This document shows positions 24,460 through 32,945 of a DNA stretch of 64,000 nucleotides, piece after piece. The stretch's first letter is position 1, and the number at the start of each line of letters is the position of its first letter. The notes under the pieces are model-generated. The model saw only the letters and a program-made list of their open reading frames with translations. It made no database searches and was not told the DNA's origin. The position numbers and the translations under genes were made by a program. The DNA lies in assembly GCF_000733755.1 (NCBI RefSeq), contig NZ_JPOF01000007.1, positions 62,001-126,000 of the forward strand, in the 5' to 3' direction. Source of the stretch: Lachnoclostridium phytofermentans (GTDB lineage: Bacteria; Bacillota; Clostridia; Lachnospirales; Lachnospiraceae).

Positions 24460-25815
24460 TTATAATAGATTTGTAACACCATTTACATTCGCATGTTCAT
24501 CCTCCTCCATTGGAATTACAATGCACTTTTTACCATCAATAATTTGTGAGGTGATTTGTTGCATTTTTTGTGGTTTCACTCTGAGGATAACATCATAGTT
24601 GCTGTTTGCAGATTCACCAGAAGCACTGTCGGAATTAATTCCGGTTACTTGGTCTTGACTGTTATCGCCATCACTATTACTATCATTTTCTTCTAATGAA
24701 ACTGCTGCTTCTATATTGTCAAGATTATGAAGTCTATCACCGATGATTGTTACTTCTTCTAATTTTTCCTGTAGTCTTTGTACTTGTTCGGTTAGTTCTT
24801 GTTCTTTTCTTTTTTGTGCACTTGCGGCAAGTAATTTATTATCAATCAAATGATCAATTACCGGTGGCATATCGGCAAATTTTTCTGCATAGGATGTCTC
24901 AATTTTTGTTGTGATTTCCTCTGGCAGATCACTTGCAGAGAGGAGTTCTTGAATAGAATCATTGGTAAGGAACAGCGGTTCTTGTTTTGTATCCTTATAT
25001 GCGGATTGTTCCTCTACCATTTGATTTAATGTTTCCTGTATTTCTAAGAATACTGCTTCACTTTTTTGATCGTCTTTTATAGCATTTGAGATAATTGATT
25101 GGAAGGTATGTTTCTGCTCGGTAGCAGTCTGTTTTGGTGGACATCCTAATACAAATTCCATAAACTCTTTGTGAGGCTCTTTAGCATCTTTGGTAAAGTA
25201 TAAGAGGGAATGAATATCAGTGCTTCGGTCTGAAAATGCAGGAAAGACAAAACCAGTATCAGGAGCATTCACGACCCAGTCTCGGTTGCGTGGCCCTATA
25301 CGGTTTTCTATTTCTAGATAACCAAGACCGGCTTTCGTCAGTGTAACAGGGCAGACAGCGCATAGCAGATAATCATATACTTCTTCTGATTCATCTAATT
25401 TGGCATTATCGGATGTTTTCGTCATAACATCATAGGAATCATGGAAGATTAGGATGAGATAATTCCCTGAATAATCATAATTGTCTATGACTAATTGATA
25501 GAAAGCTTCTAACAAAGCGCTGTTTTTCAATTTACTATCTTTTAAACCCATGAGAAATTGCTGCTTACCACCTGCTTTTTCTTCATCAATAGGAAATTCA
25601 AGTTCTAATAAGTTATTTCCAAGAGTACCGGATAATGTTTTTTTTGCAATCTCTAGATATTTATAAAATTCTTCCTCTTTTAAATTTAAAAATGTTTCCT
25701 CTAGATTTAGAATGATTTCTTTCTCCGCATTCACATAACAACCACACATTCTAGTAAAGGTACATTCGTTTTTTTTAAGTCGCCTTTTTAATTCTAATAC
25801 ATCTTTTTTTGTCAT
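24460..25815 (-). CDS. DUF4317 family protein
   Basis: A 451-aa cytoplasmic protein matching DUF4317 of Lachnospiraceae, beginning MTKKDVLELKRRLKKNECTF with the conserved MCGCYV shortly after. The middle holds VYDYLLCAVCPV and RNRDWVVNAPDTGFVFPAFS, which are strongly conserved in the family. A coiled-coil segment (about 340-370) and a low-complexity Asp/Ser/Asn stretch (about 380-410) come before the C-terminal QKMQQITSQIIDGKKCIVIP. Function is unknown. It is transcribed alone, divergently from the LytTR operon. Confidence 0.85.
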   Translation of the reverse strand: MTKKDVLELKRRLKKNECTFTRMCGCYVNAEKEIILNLEETFLNLKEEEFYKYLEIAKKTLSGTLGNNLLELEFPIDEEKAGGKQQFLMGLKDSKLKNSALLEAFYQLVIDNYDYSGNYLILIFHDSYDVMTKTSDNAKLDESEEVYDYLLCAVCPVTLTKAGLGYLEIENRIGPRNRDWVVNAPDTGFVFPAFSDRSTDIHSLLYFTKDAKEPHKEFMEFVLGCPPKQTATEQKHTFQSIISNAIKDDQKSEAVFLEIQETLNQMVEEQSAYKDTKQEPLFLTNDSIQELLSASDLPEEITTKIETSYAEKFADMPPVIDHLIDNKLLAASAQKRKEQELTEQVQRLQEKLEEVTIIGDRLHNLDNIEAAVSLEENDSNSDGDNSQDQVTGINSDSASGESANSNYDVILRVKPQKMQQITSQIIDGKKCIVIPMEEDEHANVNGVTNLL

Positions 25816-26011
25816 AGGAACCTCCGATAAAAACTGTTATTCTATAAAATGTTAAACGTAAGCCATACATAGAGCGATTAAGTTATTTATCCTAAATCTA
25901 TGCTTAGCTCATATAAATAAAGAAACTGTAATATTGGAATATCTAAATTATAAATAAACGAGAGTTATAAATTAATAGGACAAACGTCTTCCAATAATTA
26001 TAAAACAAATT

Positions 26012-26147
26012 CAAAAAAAATTCTATTCGAGGATGAATAAATTTTGTAGGAAATTTGTATTCAAGAATCAATAATTATTGTAGAAAATTTGTATTAAAGG
26101 ATTAATAGATAGTGTAGAAAATTTGTATTCAAGGATTAATAAATATT
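26012..26147. repeat. 34-bp tandem repeat array (4 units)
   Basis: Units start at 26012, 26046, 26080 and 26114, each exactly 34 bases; the last three share GTAGAAAATTTGTATT and AGGATTAATA blocks with few differences, the first is more diverged, and a decayed fifth unit follows at 26148. They lie 160-270 bases upstream of the LytTR promoter in an otherwise empty 600-base gap (25816-26414). Confidence 0.85.
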
Positions 26148-26309
26148 ATACAAACATGTATTAATAAGCTAATGAAATTAATTTTGGTATAATCACAGGA
26201 TATGCTTTATGATGAGGTGATTTTTTCAGATAGATAGTTACCTAGCTTCTAATCTGTATAGCAGAAATGAGGAGTAAAAACCGCACTTTTTATAAACATT
26301 CTTTTCAGA

Positions 26310-26338
26310 TTGTGAATATGACAGATTATGGATATAAT
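26310..26338 (+). promoter_or_regulatory. promoter of the LytTR/GHKL operon
   Basis: TTGTGA (26310-26315) and TATAAT (26333-26338) are 17 bp apart. Transcription would begin near 26345, giving a 70-base leader before the start at 26415. Confidence 0.7.
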
Positions 26339-26414
26339 TGTGTGAGAAGTACTTTTGATTTTACCAAGAGAAGGAAGGAAGTCAGTATTTAAATTTATTA
26401 GGGGAGATAAAAAT

Positions 26415-27128
26415 ATGTTGACCATAGCAATATGTGATGATGAGAATAAAATTTTGGATGAACTAAAAACTAGTGTAGAGGAAATCCTACGAATACACTT
26501 AAAACAAGGAAAAATTCTATTGTTTGATAGTGCAAGTGATTTTTATGAAGATTATAATAAAACACCGATTGATATCTTATTATTAGATATTGATATGCCA
26601 GATAAATCAGGAATGGAGCTAGCAAAGGAAATATCATTGGCAGAACAAGATATCGTATTTGCTTTTGTTACCAACCAGGAAGCTCTTGTATATCAATCTT
26701 TTGAATGTCATCCCTTTGCATTTCTAAGAAAAGATTACCTTAAAGAAGAGTTAGAATCCACATTACTACGAATGATTGATACTGTGTTTTCTAAAGCACA
26801 AACTTATTCTTTTAGTTATCGAGGGGGGATCAATAAGGTATTAATTGAAGATATCATATATTTTGAATCTGATCTGAATTATGTTAAGTTAGTTACGACG
26901 AAAGAGATATATCGATATCGTGAAACGCTATCTAATTTATGTGAATTATTTCATGGAAAGAAGTTTTTGCGTATACATAAAGGATTTTTATTAAACATGA
27001 ATTATATCTATTCCATACGACAAGAGGAAGTAGAATTAACCAATCACACCGTGTTACCAATTGGGCGAACCAATAGAGAAGCAGTAAAGAATCAGTTATT
27101 TCGTTATCTTAGAGGGACTAGCTTATGA
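26415..27128 (+). CDS. LytTR family response regulator
   Basis: A 237-aa two-component regulator. The receiver domain spans residues 1-120, with acidic pair Asp8/Asp9 and phosphoacceptor Asp58 in LLLDIDMPD. The LytTR DNA-binding domain follows at about 135-237 (EDIIYFESDLNYVKLVTTKE; FLRIHKGFLLNMNYI). The start at 26415 is supported by GGGGAG eight bases before; an upstream in-frame start at 26355 has no such site. The kinase gene overlaps its end by four bases. It probably controls the ABC exporter operon downstream and may act at the upstream tandem repeats. Confidence 0.93.
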   Translation: MLTIAICDDENKILDELKTSVEEILRIHLKQGKILLFDSASDFYEDYNKTPIDILLLDIDMPDKSGMELAKEISLAEQDIVFAFVTNQEALVYQSFECHPFAFLRKDYLKEELESTLLRMIDTVFSKAQTYSFSYRGGINKVLIEDIIYFESDLNYVKLVTTKEIYRYRETLSNLCELFHGKKFLRIHKGFLLNMNYIYSIRQEEVELTNHTVLPIGRTNREAVKNQLFRYLRGTSL

Positions 27129-27853
27129 TAAGTAGAAAGAGAAATAGTTTAAAACAAACTTTAGAGGATACATCAACGAATCTGTTAGCAGAGAAGATGG
27201 AGTTAGAATATCGCTATGAGGAACTGCTCAGAAAATATGAAGAACAGCAATATCAAAAAGACGAGATAAATAAGCTGCATGAAAACACCAGAAGGCTAAA
27301 GCATGATATGAAAAATCATATGCTAGTCTTAGCGAATTACCTAAATCAAGAAAATATATATGAAACTAAGCAGTATTTATCTAAGGTCCTAGATAAGTTA
27401 AATCATATCTATTCCTACATAGAAACAGGAAATACTGTCTTAAATTCTTGTATTAATGCCAAATTGGAAATGGCTCATCAGTTAGGGATTTCATTTAAAG
27501 CTGAAATAGAAAATCTATCATTTTCAAAATTAGGTAGTATAGACTTGTCAGCATTACTAATGAATCTTTTAGATAACGCGATAGAAGCTTCTCTAAAAGA
27601 AGAAAAGAAAGAAATACAGATACAGATTATTAAAAAAAGAGGGTATGAAACAATCTTAATGAAAAACTTAATCTCGGAGTCTGTATTACAATACAATAAG
27701 GATTTAATTACAACAAAGAAGGAAAACTCAAAAGAACATGGTTATGGTTTAGTACAAATTAGAAGTATAGTCGAGATGTATCATGGAATGATTGACATCT
27801 ATGAAGAGGATGGATGGTTTTGTTGTTTTATTGCGTTTCCATTTTCAGATTAA
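27125..27853 (+). CDS. GHKL-type histidine kinase without membrane segments
   Basis: A 242-aa kinase of the HPK10/AgrC-like class. A coiled coil (about 15-58) leads into the H-box RLKHDMKNH with phosphoacceptor His60, then the ATPase domain with N-box NLLDNAIEA and G-box GYGLVQIRS. Unlike AgrC it has no membrane sensor region at all, so it must sense a cytoplasmic signal or bind a membrane partner such as the exporter encoded downstream. It overlaps the regulator gene by four bases and is followed directly by a terminator-like repeat. Confidence 0.9.
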   Translation: MISRKRNSLKQTLEDTSTNLLAEKMELEYRYEELLRKYEEQQYQKDEINKLHENTRRLKHDMKNHMLVLANYLNQENIYETKQYLSKVLDKLNHIYSYIETGNTVLNSCINAKLEMAHQLGISFKAEIENLSFSKLGSIDLSALLMNLLDNAIEASLKEEKKEIQIQIIKKRGYETILMKNLISESVLQYNKDLITTKKENSKEHGYGLVQIRSIVEMYHGMIDIYEEDGWFCCFIAFPFSD

Positions 27854-27892
27854 TTCATGACAAGGAAAAGTTCGAGAAGCGTGCTTTTTCTT
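27854..27892 (+). terminator. terminator-like dispersed repeat (copy 1)
   Basis: Begins at the stop codon of the kinase gene: TTCATGACAAGGAAAAGT, then CGAGAAGCG, then GCTTTTTCTT. The stem AAAAGTTCG/GCGTGCTTTTT ends in T's, so it should terminate transcription. Same element as at 49061 and 54228. Confidence 0.7.
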
Positions 27893-27993
27893 AATTGCAG
27901 CATACTATTTATCCCAAACAGGATGCTGTATATCCCACACTAATTGAAAATATAGACATTTTATCTATACTGTAGATAGATAAGGAGGATATT

Positions 27994-28917
27994 TTGATTA
28001 CTGCAAAGAATCTTCAACGAGAGTTTCATACTAAGATGGGAATTGTTCAGGCAATTGAAGATATAACATTTCATATACCTGAAGGTGAGATTGTAGGTAT
28101 TGTTGGTGAAAATGGAGCGGGTAAGACGACCCTTCTTCATATGATAACCGGACTATTAGCACCAACGGATGGATATTTACGGACGATGAGGAAAATCCCC
28201 TATGCCTCAAGAAAATCTCTATCAAAAGATCTTGCTGTTTTATATGGAAGATGCTCTAGACTTCATGAACAAATGACAGTGAAGCAATCAATGGAACTTG
28301 AAGCAATTTTGTATGGAGTGTCAAAGGAGGAATATCAGAGAAAACTTTTGATATTAGATCCATTGCTTAATCTTAGCTCAATTCTTGATAATCATAAAGT
28401 ACAGCTATCTCTTGGAGAGCGCATGCGAGCTGATTTAGGACTGTTATTATTAAGAGACTCAAAACTCATAATTTTAGATGAACCTTTCCTTGGGTTAGAT
28501 GCTATGGTTCGTAATGCAGTTTCTGAATATCTTCTGGAACTAACAAGACAAAATGGAACCACTATAGTGTTCACCTCTCATGATATGCAAGATATCAAGT
28601 CATTGTGTCACCGTTTACTTGTATTAAAAAAGGGAAAAAGCCTTTATTATGGAAGCGTTAATTATGCTATCAACAAATTTCAGTCGAGGCGAAGCCTTGA
28701 ACTTGAGATTCTTGGTAAGTTACCCGATTTATCTGATTTGCCTGTAAAACGGTACCAATATTGTAATCAACACTTAACAATTGATTATGATAGCGATTGC
28801 TTATCGACAAAAGTAATCATGAGACATATCATGGAGCAGACACAGGTTAGAAGCATCAAAACAAACCAAGGTGGCTTAGAGGAAGCTATGCAGTCCTTAA
28901 TGAGAAAGGAAGAATAG
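27994..28917 (+). CDS. ABC transporter ATPase
   Basis: A 307-aa ATPase with Walker A GENGAGKTT, a degenerate signature LSLGERMRADLG, Walker B LIILDEPFLGLD and switch His in FTSHDMQD. The LSLGxRMRADL signature is shared with the next ATPase (LSLGQRMRADIA) and is typical of the COG4586 type that works with two six-helix permeases. It starts with TTG at 27994, after AAGGAGGAT. A TTATCTATA/TAGATAGATAA dyad just upstream (27961-27983) could be an operator of the neighbouring two-component system. Confidence 0.9.
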   Translation: MITAKNLQREFHTKMGIVQAIEDITFHIPEGEIVGIVGENGAGKTTLLHMITGLLAPTDGYLRTMRKIPYASRKSLSKDLAVLYGRCSRLHEQMTVKQSMELEAILYGVSKEEYQRKLLILDPLLNLSSILDNHKVQLSLGERMRADLGLLLLRDSKLIILDEPFLGLDAMVRNAVSEYLLELTRQNGTTIVFTSHDMQDIKSLCHRLLVLKKGKSLYYGSVNYAINKFQSRRSLELEILGKLPDLSDLPVKRYQYCNQHLTIDYDSDCLSTKVIMRHIMEQTQVRSIKTNQGGLEEAMQSLMRKEE

Positions 28918-28942
28918 GGAAAGAAAACTGTGGAAATAAAGA

Positions 28943-28970
28943 TAGTGTGAAAAATCAAGATTTTTCACAC
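28943..28970. repeat. 28-bp palindromic repeat (copy 1)
   Basis: GTGTGAAAAATC AA GATTTTTCACAC, a perfect 12-bp stem with a 2-base centre, preceded by TA. An identical 28-base copy lies at 51464-51491. Here it separates the two ATPase genes. Confidence 0.85.
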
Positions 28971-29025
28971 ACGAATTTGTACTGTCATCAAAATTAGCAG
29001 CATTGTGACAGAATGGAGGGGTTAT

Positions 29026-30027
29026 ATGGAAGATGTATTAATAAAGGTAAATCACATTAGCAAATCTTTTCGAATTGCAAAACAAAAACAAGGGATAATA
29101 AATGCTGTAAAGCAAATGATTAAACCAAATTACATATTAAAAAAAGCAGTAGATGATATTAACTTTACAATAAAAGAAGGAGAAATGGTAGGTTTTCTTG
29201 GACCCAATGGTTCGGGGAAATCTACAACAGTTAAGATGCTATCTGGAATCCTGCACCCAGATCAAGGAAGTATTGAGGTGGGAGATTTTATTCCGTATCG
29301 TGATAGAAAAAAATATGTGTCCCAAATTGGAGTTGTATTTGGTCAAAAATCACAGCTTGCCTGGGATTTACCTGTTTTAGAGAGTTTTGATTTATTAAAG
29401 CATATTTATCGCATAGAAGAAAAAAAGTATCAAGACAATCTGGAACGCTTTGTTACCTTACTTGATATGAAAGATTTTTTATTACAGCCAGTACGTCAAC
29501 TATCTCTCGGTCAACGTATGCGAGCAGATATCGCTGCGTCGCTTTTACATTCTCCCAAAATAGTATTTTTTGATGAGCCTACCATCGGTGTAGATGTCGT
29601 TGGGAAAGAGAAAATCAGAGAATTTATTGTTGAGTTAAATAAAACAGACCGAATTACCATGCTGTTTACCACTCACGACATGCAAGATATTGAAAAGACT
29701 TGTGATAAAGCAATCATTATTGATCATGGGACTATGATTTATGATGGTACATTAGCTTCCATTAAGGAGCGATTTGGGAACACAAAACAGATTGAAGTAA
29801 CTATGGATCAGCATCAAGAAATCGTAACGATTGAAAATGTATCAATTGAGAATGTTTCTCAACAAGGTGATTTTAAGTATCGATTCTCGTATGAAAAAAA
29901 TAAGATATCATTGGATTGGTTAATGAAAGAAATTTTATCGACTTATTCTGTTAAAGATTTTTCTATAATAGAACCAGGGATTGAGAGTATTATACGGAAA
30001 ATTTACGAAGGTCAGGTAATGATATGA
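29026..30027 (+). CDS. ABC transporter ATPase (COG4586-like)
   Basis: A 333-aa ATPase with Walker A GPNGSGKST, signature LSLGQRMRADIA, Walker B IVFFDEPTIGVD and switch His in FTTHDMQD. The N-terminal insert before Walker A (about residues 20-40) and the long C-terminal domain are typical of the family that pairs with the two permeases encoded next. The ATG at 29026 is placed by GGAGGGG six bases upstream; an in-frame GTG at 29005 is less likely. It overlaps the permease gene by four bases. Confidence 0.9.
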   Translation: MEDVLIKVNHISKSFRIAKQKQGIINAVKQMIKPNYILKKAVDDINFTIKEGEMVGFLGPNGSGKSTTVKMLSGILHPDQGSIEVGDFIPYRDRKKYVSQIGVVFGQKSQLAWDLPVLESFDLLKHIYRIEEKKYQDNLERFVTLLDMKDFLLQPVRQLSLGQRMRADIAASLLHSPKIVFFDEPTIGVDVVGKEKIREFIVELNKTDRITMLFTTHDMQDIEKTCDKAIIIDHGTMIYDGTLASIKERFGNTKQIEVTMDQHQEIVTIENVSIENVSQQGDFKYRFSYEKNKISLDWLMKEILSTYSVKDFSIIEPGIESIIRKIYEGQVMI

Positions 30028-30830
30028 CAAATAAACCTCTAGGTAATGTTTATGTAGCGTTTGCAAAAAAAAGATTTTTATCTAGTATGGCATATCGATT
30101 TAATCATTGGATGACTATTTTAAGTTCAGTTTTTTCTGTATTTATCTTCTTTAATTTATATCGTGCTTTATATTATGGAAATACGGAATTAGATGGGATA
30201 ACTTTATCAATGGTAGCAACCAATCTTATTATTTCTTTTATTATTGGAGATGCATTTGCCATGGATGATGACTTTTTACGTAATAAGATAAATAATGGTA
30301 CCATAGCAAATGAATTCTTAAGGCCAGTGAATTTTAAATTGCGAATATTAGCAGAGGACTTGGGACAGACAATATTTAATTTGATATTTCGAAGCGGACC
30401 TGCATTTTTGATAACGGTACTGTGGATTGGTATGGAGCCACCGAAGAGTTCTGGGCATCTCCTACTAAGCATGATTGCTTTGATCTTTGGATTTTTGGTC
30501 TGTTGGAATTTGAGTTTTATTGTTCAGAGTTTAGCATTTTGGATTATTAATGTTTGGAGTATTTCTACTATAAAAGGTGTTCTGTTTAGCTTACTTTCTG
30601 GCTGCATTTTACCACTATGGTTTTTACCAGATGCAGTTCGTACGATAGCATCGTTTACTCCATTTGAATCTATATATTTTGGTACAGTTGAAATTTATCT
30701 TGGATTGGTTAATGAAAGAGAAATCGTAGCAATCTACTGTAAACAATGGATTTGGATTGTACTCTTATATCTCATTGGAGACTTCTTATGGAAACATGGA
30801 CAAAAGAAATTGATTGTCCAAGGAGGTTAA
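30024..30830 (+). CDS. ABC-2 type permease (COG4587-like)
   Basis: A 268-aa membrane protein with six helices. The N-terminus has the cytoplasmic segment AYRFNHWMTILSS before the first helix, and the loop NKINNGTIANEFLRPVNFKL after the second pair is the conserved coupling region of this permease type. It is co-translated with the ATPase gene (ATGA overlap). It forms the membrane channel with the next permease. Substrate is unknown; related systems handle antimicrobial peptides or lipids. Confidence 0.85.
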   Translation: MTNKPLGNVYVAFAKKRFLSSMAYRFNHWMTILSSVFSVFIFFNLYRALYYGNTELDGITLSMVATNLIISFIIGDAFAMDDDFLRNKINNGTIANEFLRPVNFKLRILAEDLGQTIFNLIFRSGPAFLITVLWIGMEPPKSSGHLLLSMIALIFGFLVCWNLSFIVQSLAFWIINVWSISTIKGVLFSLLSGCILPLWFLPDAVRTIASFTPFESIYFGTVEIYLGLVNEREIVAIYCKQWIWIVLLYLIGDFLWKHGQKKLIVQGG

Positions 30831-30832
30831 GA

Positions 30833-31645
30833 ATGAAGGATGCAATTGCAATGTTTTATCAATATTCCCGAGTAACTATGAAATCCTGGTTTCAGTACCG
30901 GGTAGATGCATTACTACGTTCTCTGGCAGTTTTTTTACGAGAAGCCACAGGGATTATTTCTATTATTTTGGTGTTTACAAAGTTTGATGTAAGCGGGATC
31001 AATAACTGGAACATCAATGAGTTAGTTTTTTTATATAGCTTTTTATTTAGCACTTATGGTGTTTTAATTATCTTTTTTACTGGATTACTTGACTTTGGAA
31101 AGACAGTTCAAGATGGTACTTTTGATCGCTTTCTATTGCGACCACGAGGGGTTTTATTTCAAATTATTGCGAGCGATGCCGATTGGTTTGCTGCGATTGG
31201 ACATGGGACGCTGGGGATTGTATTATTCTCATATGCGACTAGTAAAATAGAAGTTATTTGGAACTTGGGAAACATTCTATATTTAGCATCTGCTTTTGTT
31301 GGAGCGATTTTGATTCAAGGAGCAATGTTTTTATTTTTTGCAAGCCTCAGTTTTTACTTTGTCAAAGCGAGTAATGTTCATGGAGTATTATTTTGGAATC
31401 TTCGCAATATTGCAGGTTATCCACTAAGTATTTTCCCTAAAATCTTACAATACATGTTAATGTATGTGGCTCCGTTTGCGTTCGTTAACTATTTCCCAGC
31501 ACAATTTTTACTGCGAAATGATGATATTGTCAATTATCCAGATATTTATCTATATCTGACTCCAATACTTGGGATTGTAATGTATTTCTGTGCTTATTGC
31601 TTTTGGAGAGTGGCAATGAAGAGGTATAAAAGTACTGGTAATTAG
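30833..31645 (+). CDS. ABC-2 type permease (COG3694-like)
   Basis: A 270-aa six-helix membrane protein, partner of the preceding permease. The loop DFGKTVQDGTFDRFLLRPRG after the second helix pair is the family signature. AAGGAGG stands six bases before the ATG at 30833, so that start is preferred over an upstream in-frame one at 30746 inside the previous gene. It ends the exporter operon, with a hairpin terminator at 31751. Confidence 0.87.
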   Translation: MKDAIAMFYQYSRVTMKSWFQYRVDALLRSLAVFLREATGIISIILVFTKFDVSGINNWNINELVFLYSFLFSTYGVLIIFFTGLLDFGKTVQDGTFDRFLLRPRGVLFQIIASDADWFAAIGHGTLGIVLFSYATSKIEVIWNLGNILYLASAFVGAILIQGAMFLFFASLSFYFVKASNVHGVLFWNLRNIAGYPLSIFPKILQYMLMYVAPFAFVNYFPAQFLLRNDDIVNYPDIYLYLTPILGIVMYFCAYCFWRVAMKRYKSTGN

Positions 31646-31750
31646 ATGCTATAGAAGTACTGGTATTTAAACATTATAAATGTAATAACTAAAAAATAAT
31701 GTACTTTATAATTGAATAGAGGAAATCCTTGCTTGATAAGGAATGGAACG

Positions 31751-31782
31751 ATAAAGTACATTCTTAATGGAATGTACTTTAT
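31751..31782 (+). terminator. terminator after the exporter operon
   Basis: ATAAAGTACATTC pairs perfectly with GAATGTACTTTAT (13 bp) across a six-base loop, followed by TTTG. GTACTTTAT-like words recur at 31698 and 34740-34800. Confidence 0.7.
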
Positions 31783-31794
31783 TTTGTTTGTAGG

Positions 31795-32540
31795 GCTATC
31801 TTTAATAAACCACCGGCTAGGCCGGTGGATCACAATGGCTTCTAGCATTTTCATAATAAAACTCCTTTGTTATAATAAGTGTGGGTCTCAAACCGCACTA
31901 AATATAACAAAGGAGGTATCCAATTGGATAAGAATACATTATCACATACAACATGGGAATGTAAATATCATATTGTTTTTGCACCGAAATTTAGAAGGCA
32001 GATAATTTATGGAAGTATAAAGGCAGATGTTGCAAATATACTAAGTACATTGTGTAAAAGGAAAGGTGTAGAAATTATAGAGGCTGAATGCTGCAAAGAT
32101 CACGTGCATATGCTAGTTAGAATACCACCGAATATAAGCGTTTCGGAATTCATGGGGTATTTGAAGGGAAAAAGTTCATTGATGATATTTGATAGACATT
32201 CAAATTTAAAATACAAATATGGAAATAGAAAATTCTGGTGTAGAGGATACTTTGTAGATACAGTTGGAAAAAATGCAAAGAAAATAGAAGAATACATCAG
32301 AAGCCAGTTGATGGATGACCAAGCAGAAGATCAACTAAGTTTGAAAGAATTTATTGACCCGTTCACGGGTGAGCCAGTAATAAAAGGCAAATAATAAACC
32401 CTTGTAAGGGTTAGCCAGAGAAAGTGGTGCGGTTGGGGCCTTTACTTTCGAAGGACCTTTGAGGTCCATGCCGGCAATAGCCCCTTACAGGGGCAGAGCA
32501 AACCACCAGTTCACACTGGTGGTGCTGATTTGAACTTTAT
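31795..32540 (+). mobile_element. IS200-type insertion sequence
   Basis: A compact element with only a Y1 transposase gene and subterminal hairpins: left CCACCGGC/GCCGGTGG (31810-31828), right ACCACCAGT/ACTGGTGGT (32502-32523). Further hairpins (AAACCCTTG.. and CCCCTTACAGGGG) lie between the gene and the right end. There are no inverted terminal repeats, as expected for this family. The exact ends are uncertain by about 10 bases. Confidence 0.8.
31924..32394 (+). CDS. tnpA: IS200/IS605 family Y1 transposase
   Basis: A 156-aa HUH transposase. WECKYHIVFAPKFRR opens the fold, HVHMLV is the metal-binding HUH motif and the catalytic Tyr lies in GKNAKKIEEYIRSQ. It cuts and rejoins single-stranded DNA at hairpin-marked ends without a target duplication. 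The TTG at 31924 follows AAGGAGGT; length is normal for an intact enzyme. No TnpB accessory gene accompanies it, so this is an IS200-type rather than IS605-type element. Confidence 0.93.
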   Translation: MDKNTLSHTTWECKYHIVFAPKFRRQIIYGSIKADVANILSTLCKRKGVEIIEAECCKDHVHMLVRIPPNISVSEFMGYLKGKSSLMIFDRHSNLKYKYGNRKFWCRGYFVDTVGKNAKKIEEYIRSQLMDDQAEDQLSLKEFIDPFTGEPVIKGK

Positions 32541-32945
32541 TTTTATAAAGATAAAGTTCTTTTTTGTAGATAAAATAAAGTAGATTAGGGACAAAATAAA
32601 GTTCAAAACATGATCAACAGTTGCAGGGTAAAATAAATACATACAGTATATGATAACAACAAATCAAAATTCTTACTATTCGAAGACATGCATAAACAAT
32701 GTAATTCAAAAGTAGAGAAGAAATAAAAATTACAGTAATTGTAGGTGAAGGTCTTTTGGACAATACCGTCAGGAGGGGGGAGCGCTACCGTTAGCTCAAT
32801 CCGTTGAATCGCTGAATAACAAAATGGAGGTCCGACAGTAAAAACATAGCAAAATGGTAAATTATGGTTGTAAAGTGAGGTGCCAAATGATATTCTTGAA
32901 TTGTACCTATACAAAACATTTACATTATTCGAGAGGAGTTATTAT
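32541..32945. other. region between IS200 and secreted-protein genes
   Basis: AT-rich with AAATAAAGT words near the IS edge. A GC-richer patch at about 32760-32870 looks like old coding sequence (short segments such as EGLLDNTVRRGERYR in one + frame) with several stops. No functional gene is seen. A GAGAGGAG ribosome site for the next gene begins at about 32931. Confidence 0.4.

Noticed and set aside
26012-26147. Tandem 34-bp repeats considered as a CRISPR array
   Set aside because: Units are directly abutting with no spacers and no cas genes are near.
32603-32914. 103-codon minus-strand frame between IS200 and the propeller gene
   Set aside because: No ribosome site, overlaps the promoter region of the next gene, and no domain is visible; treated as relic DNA.
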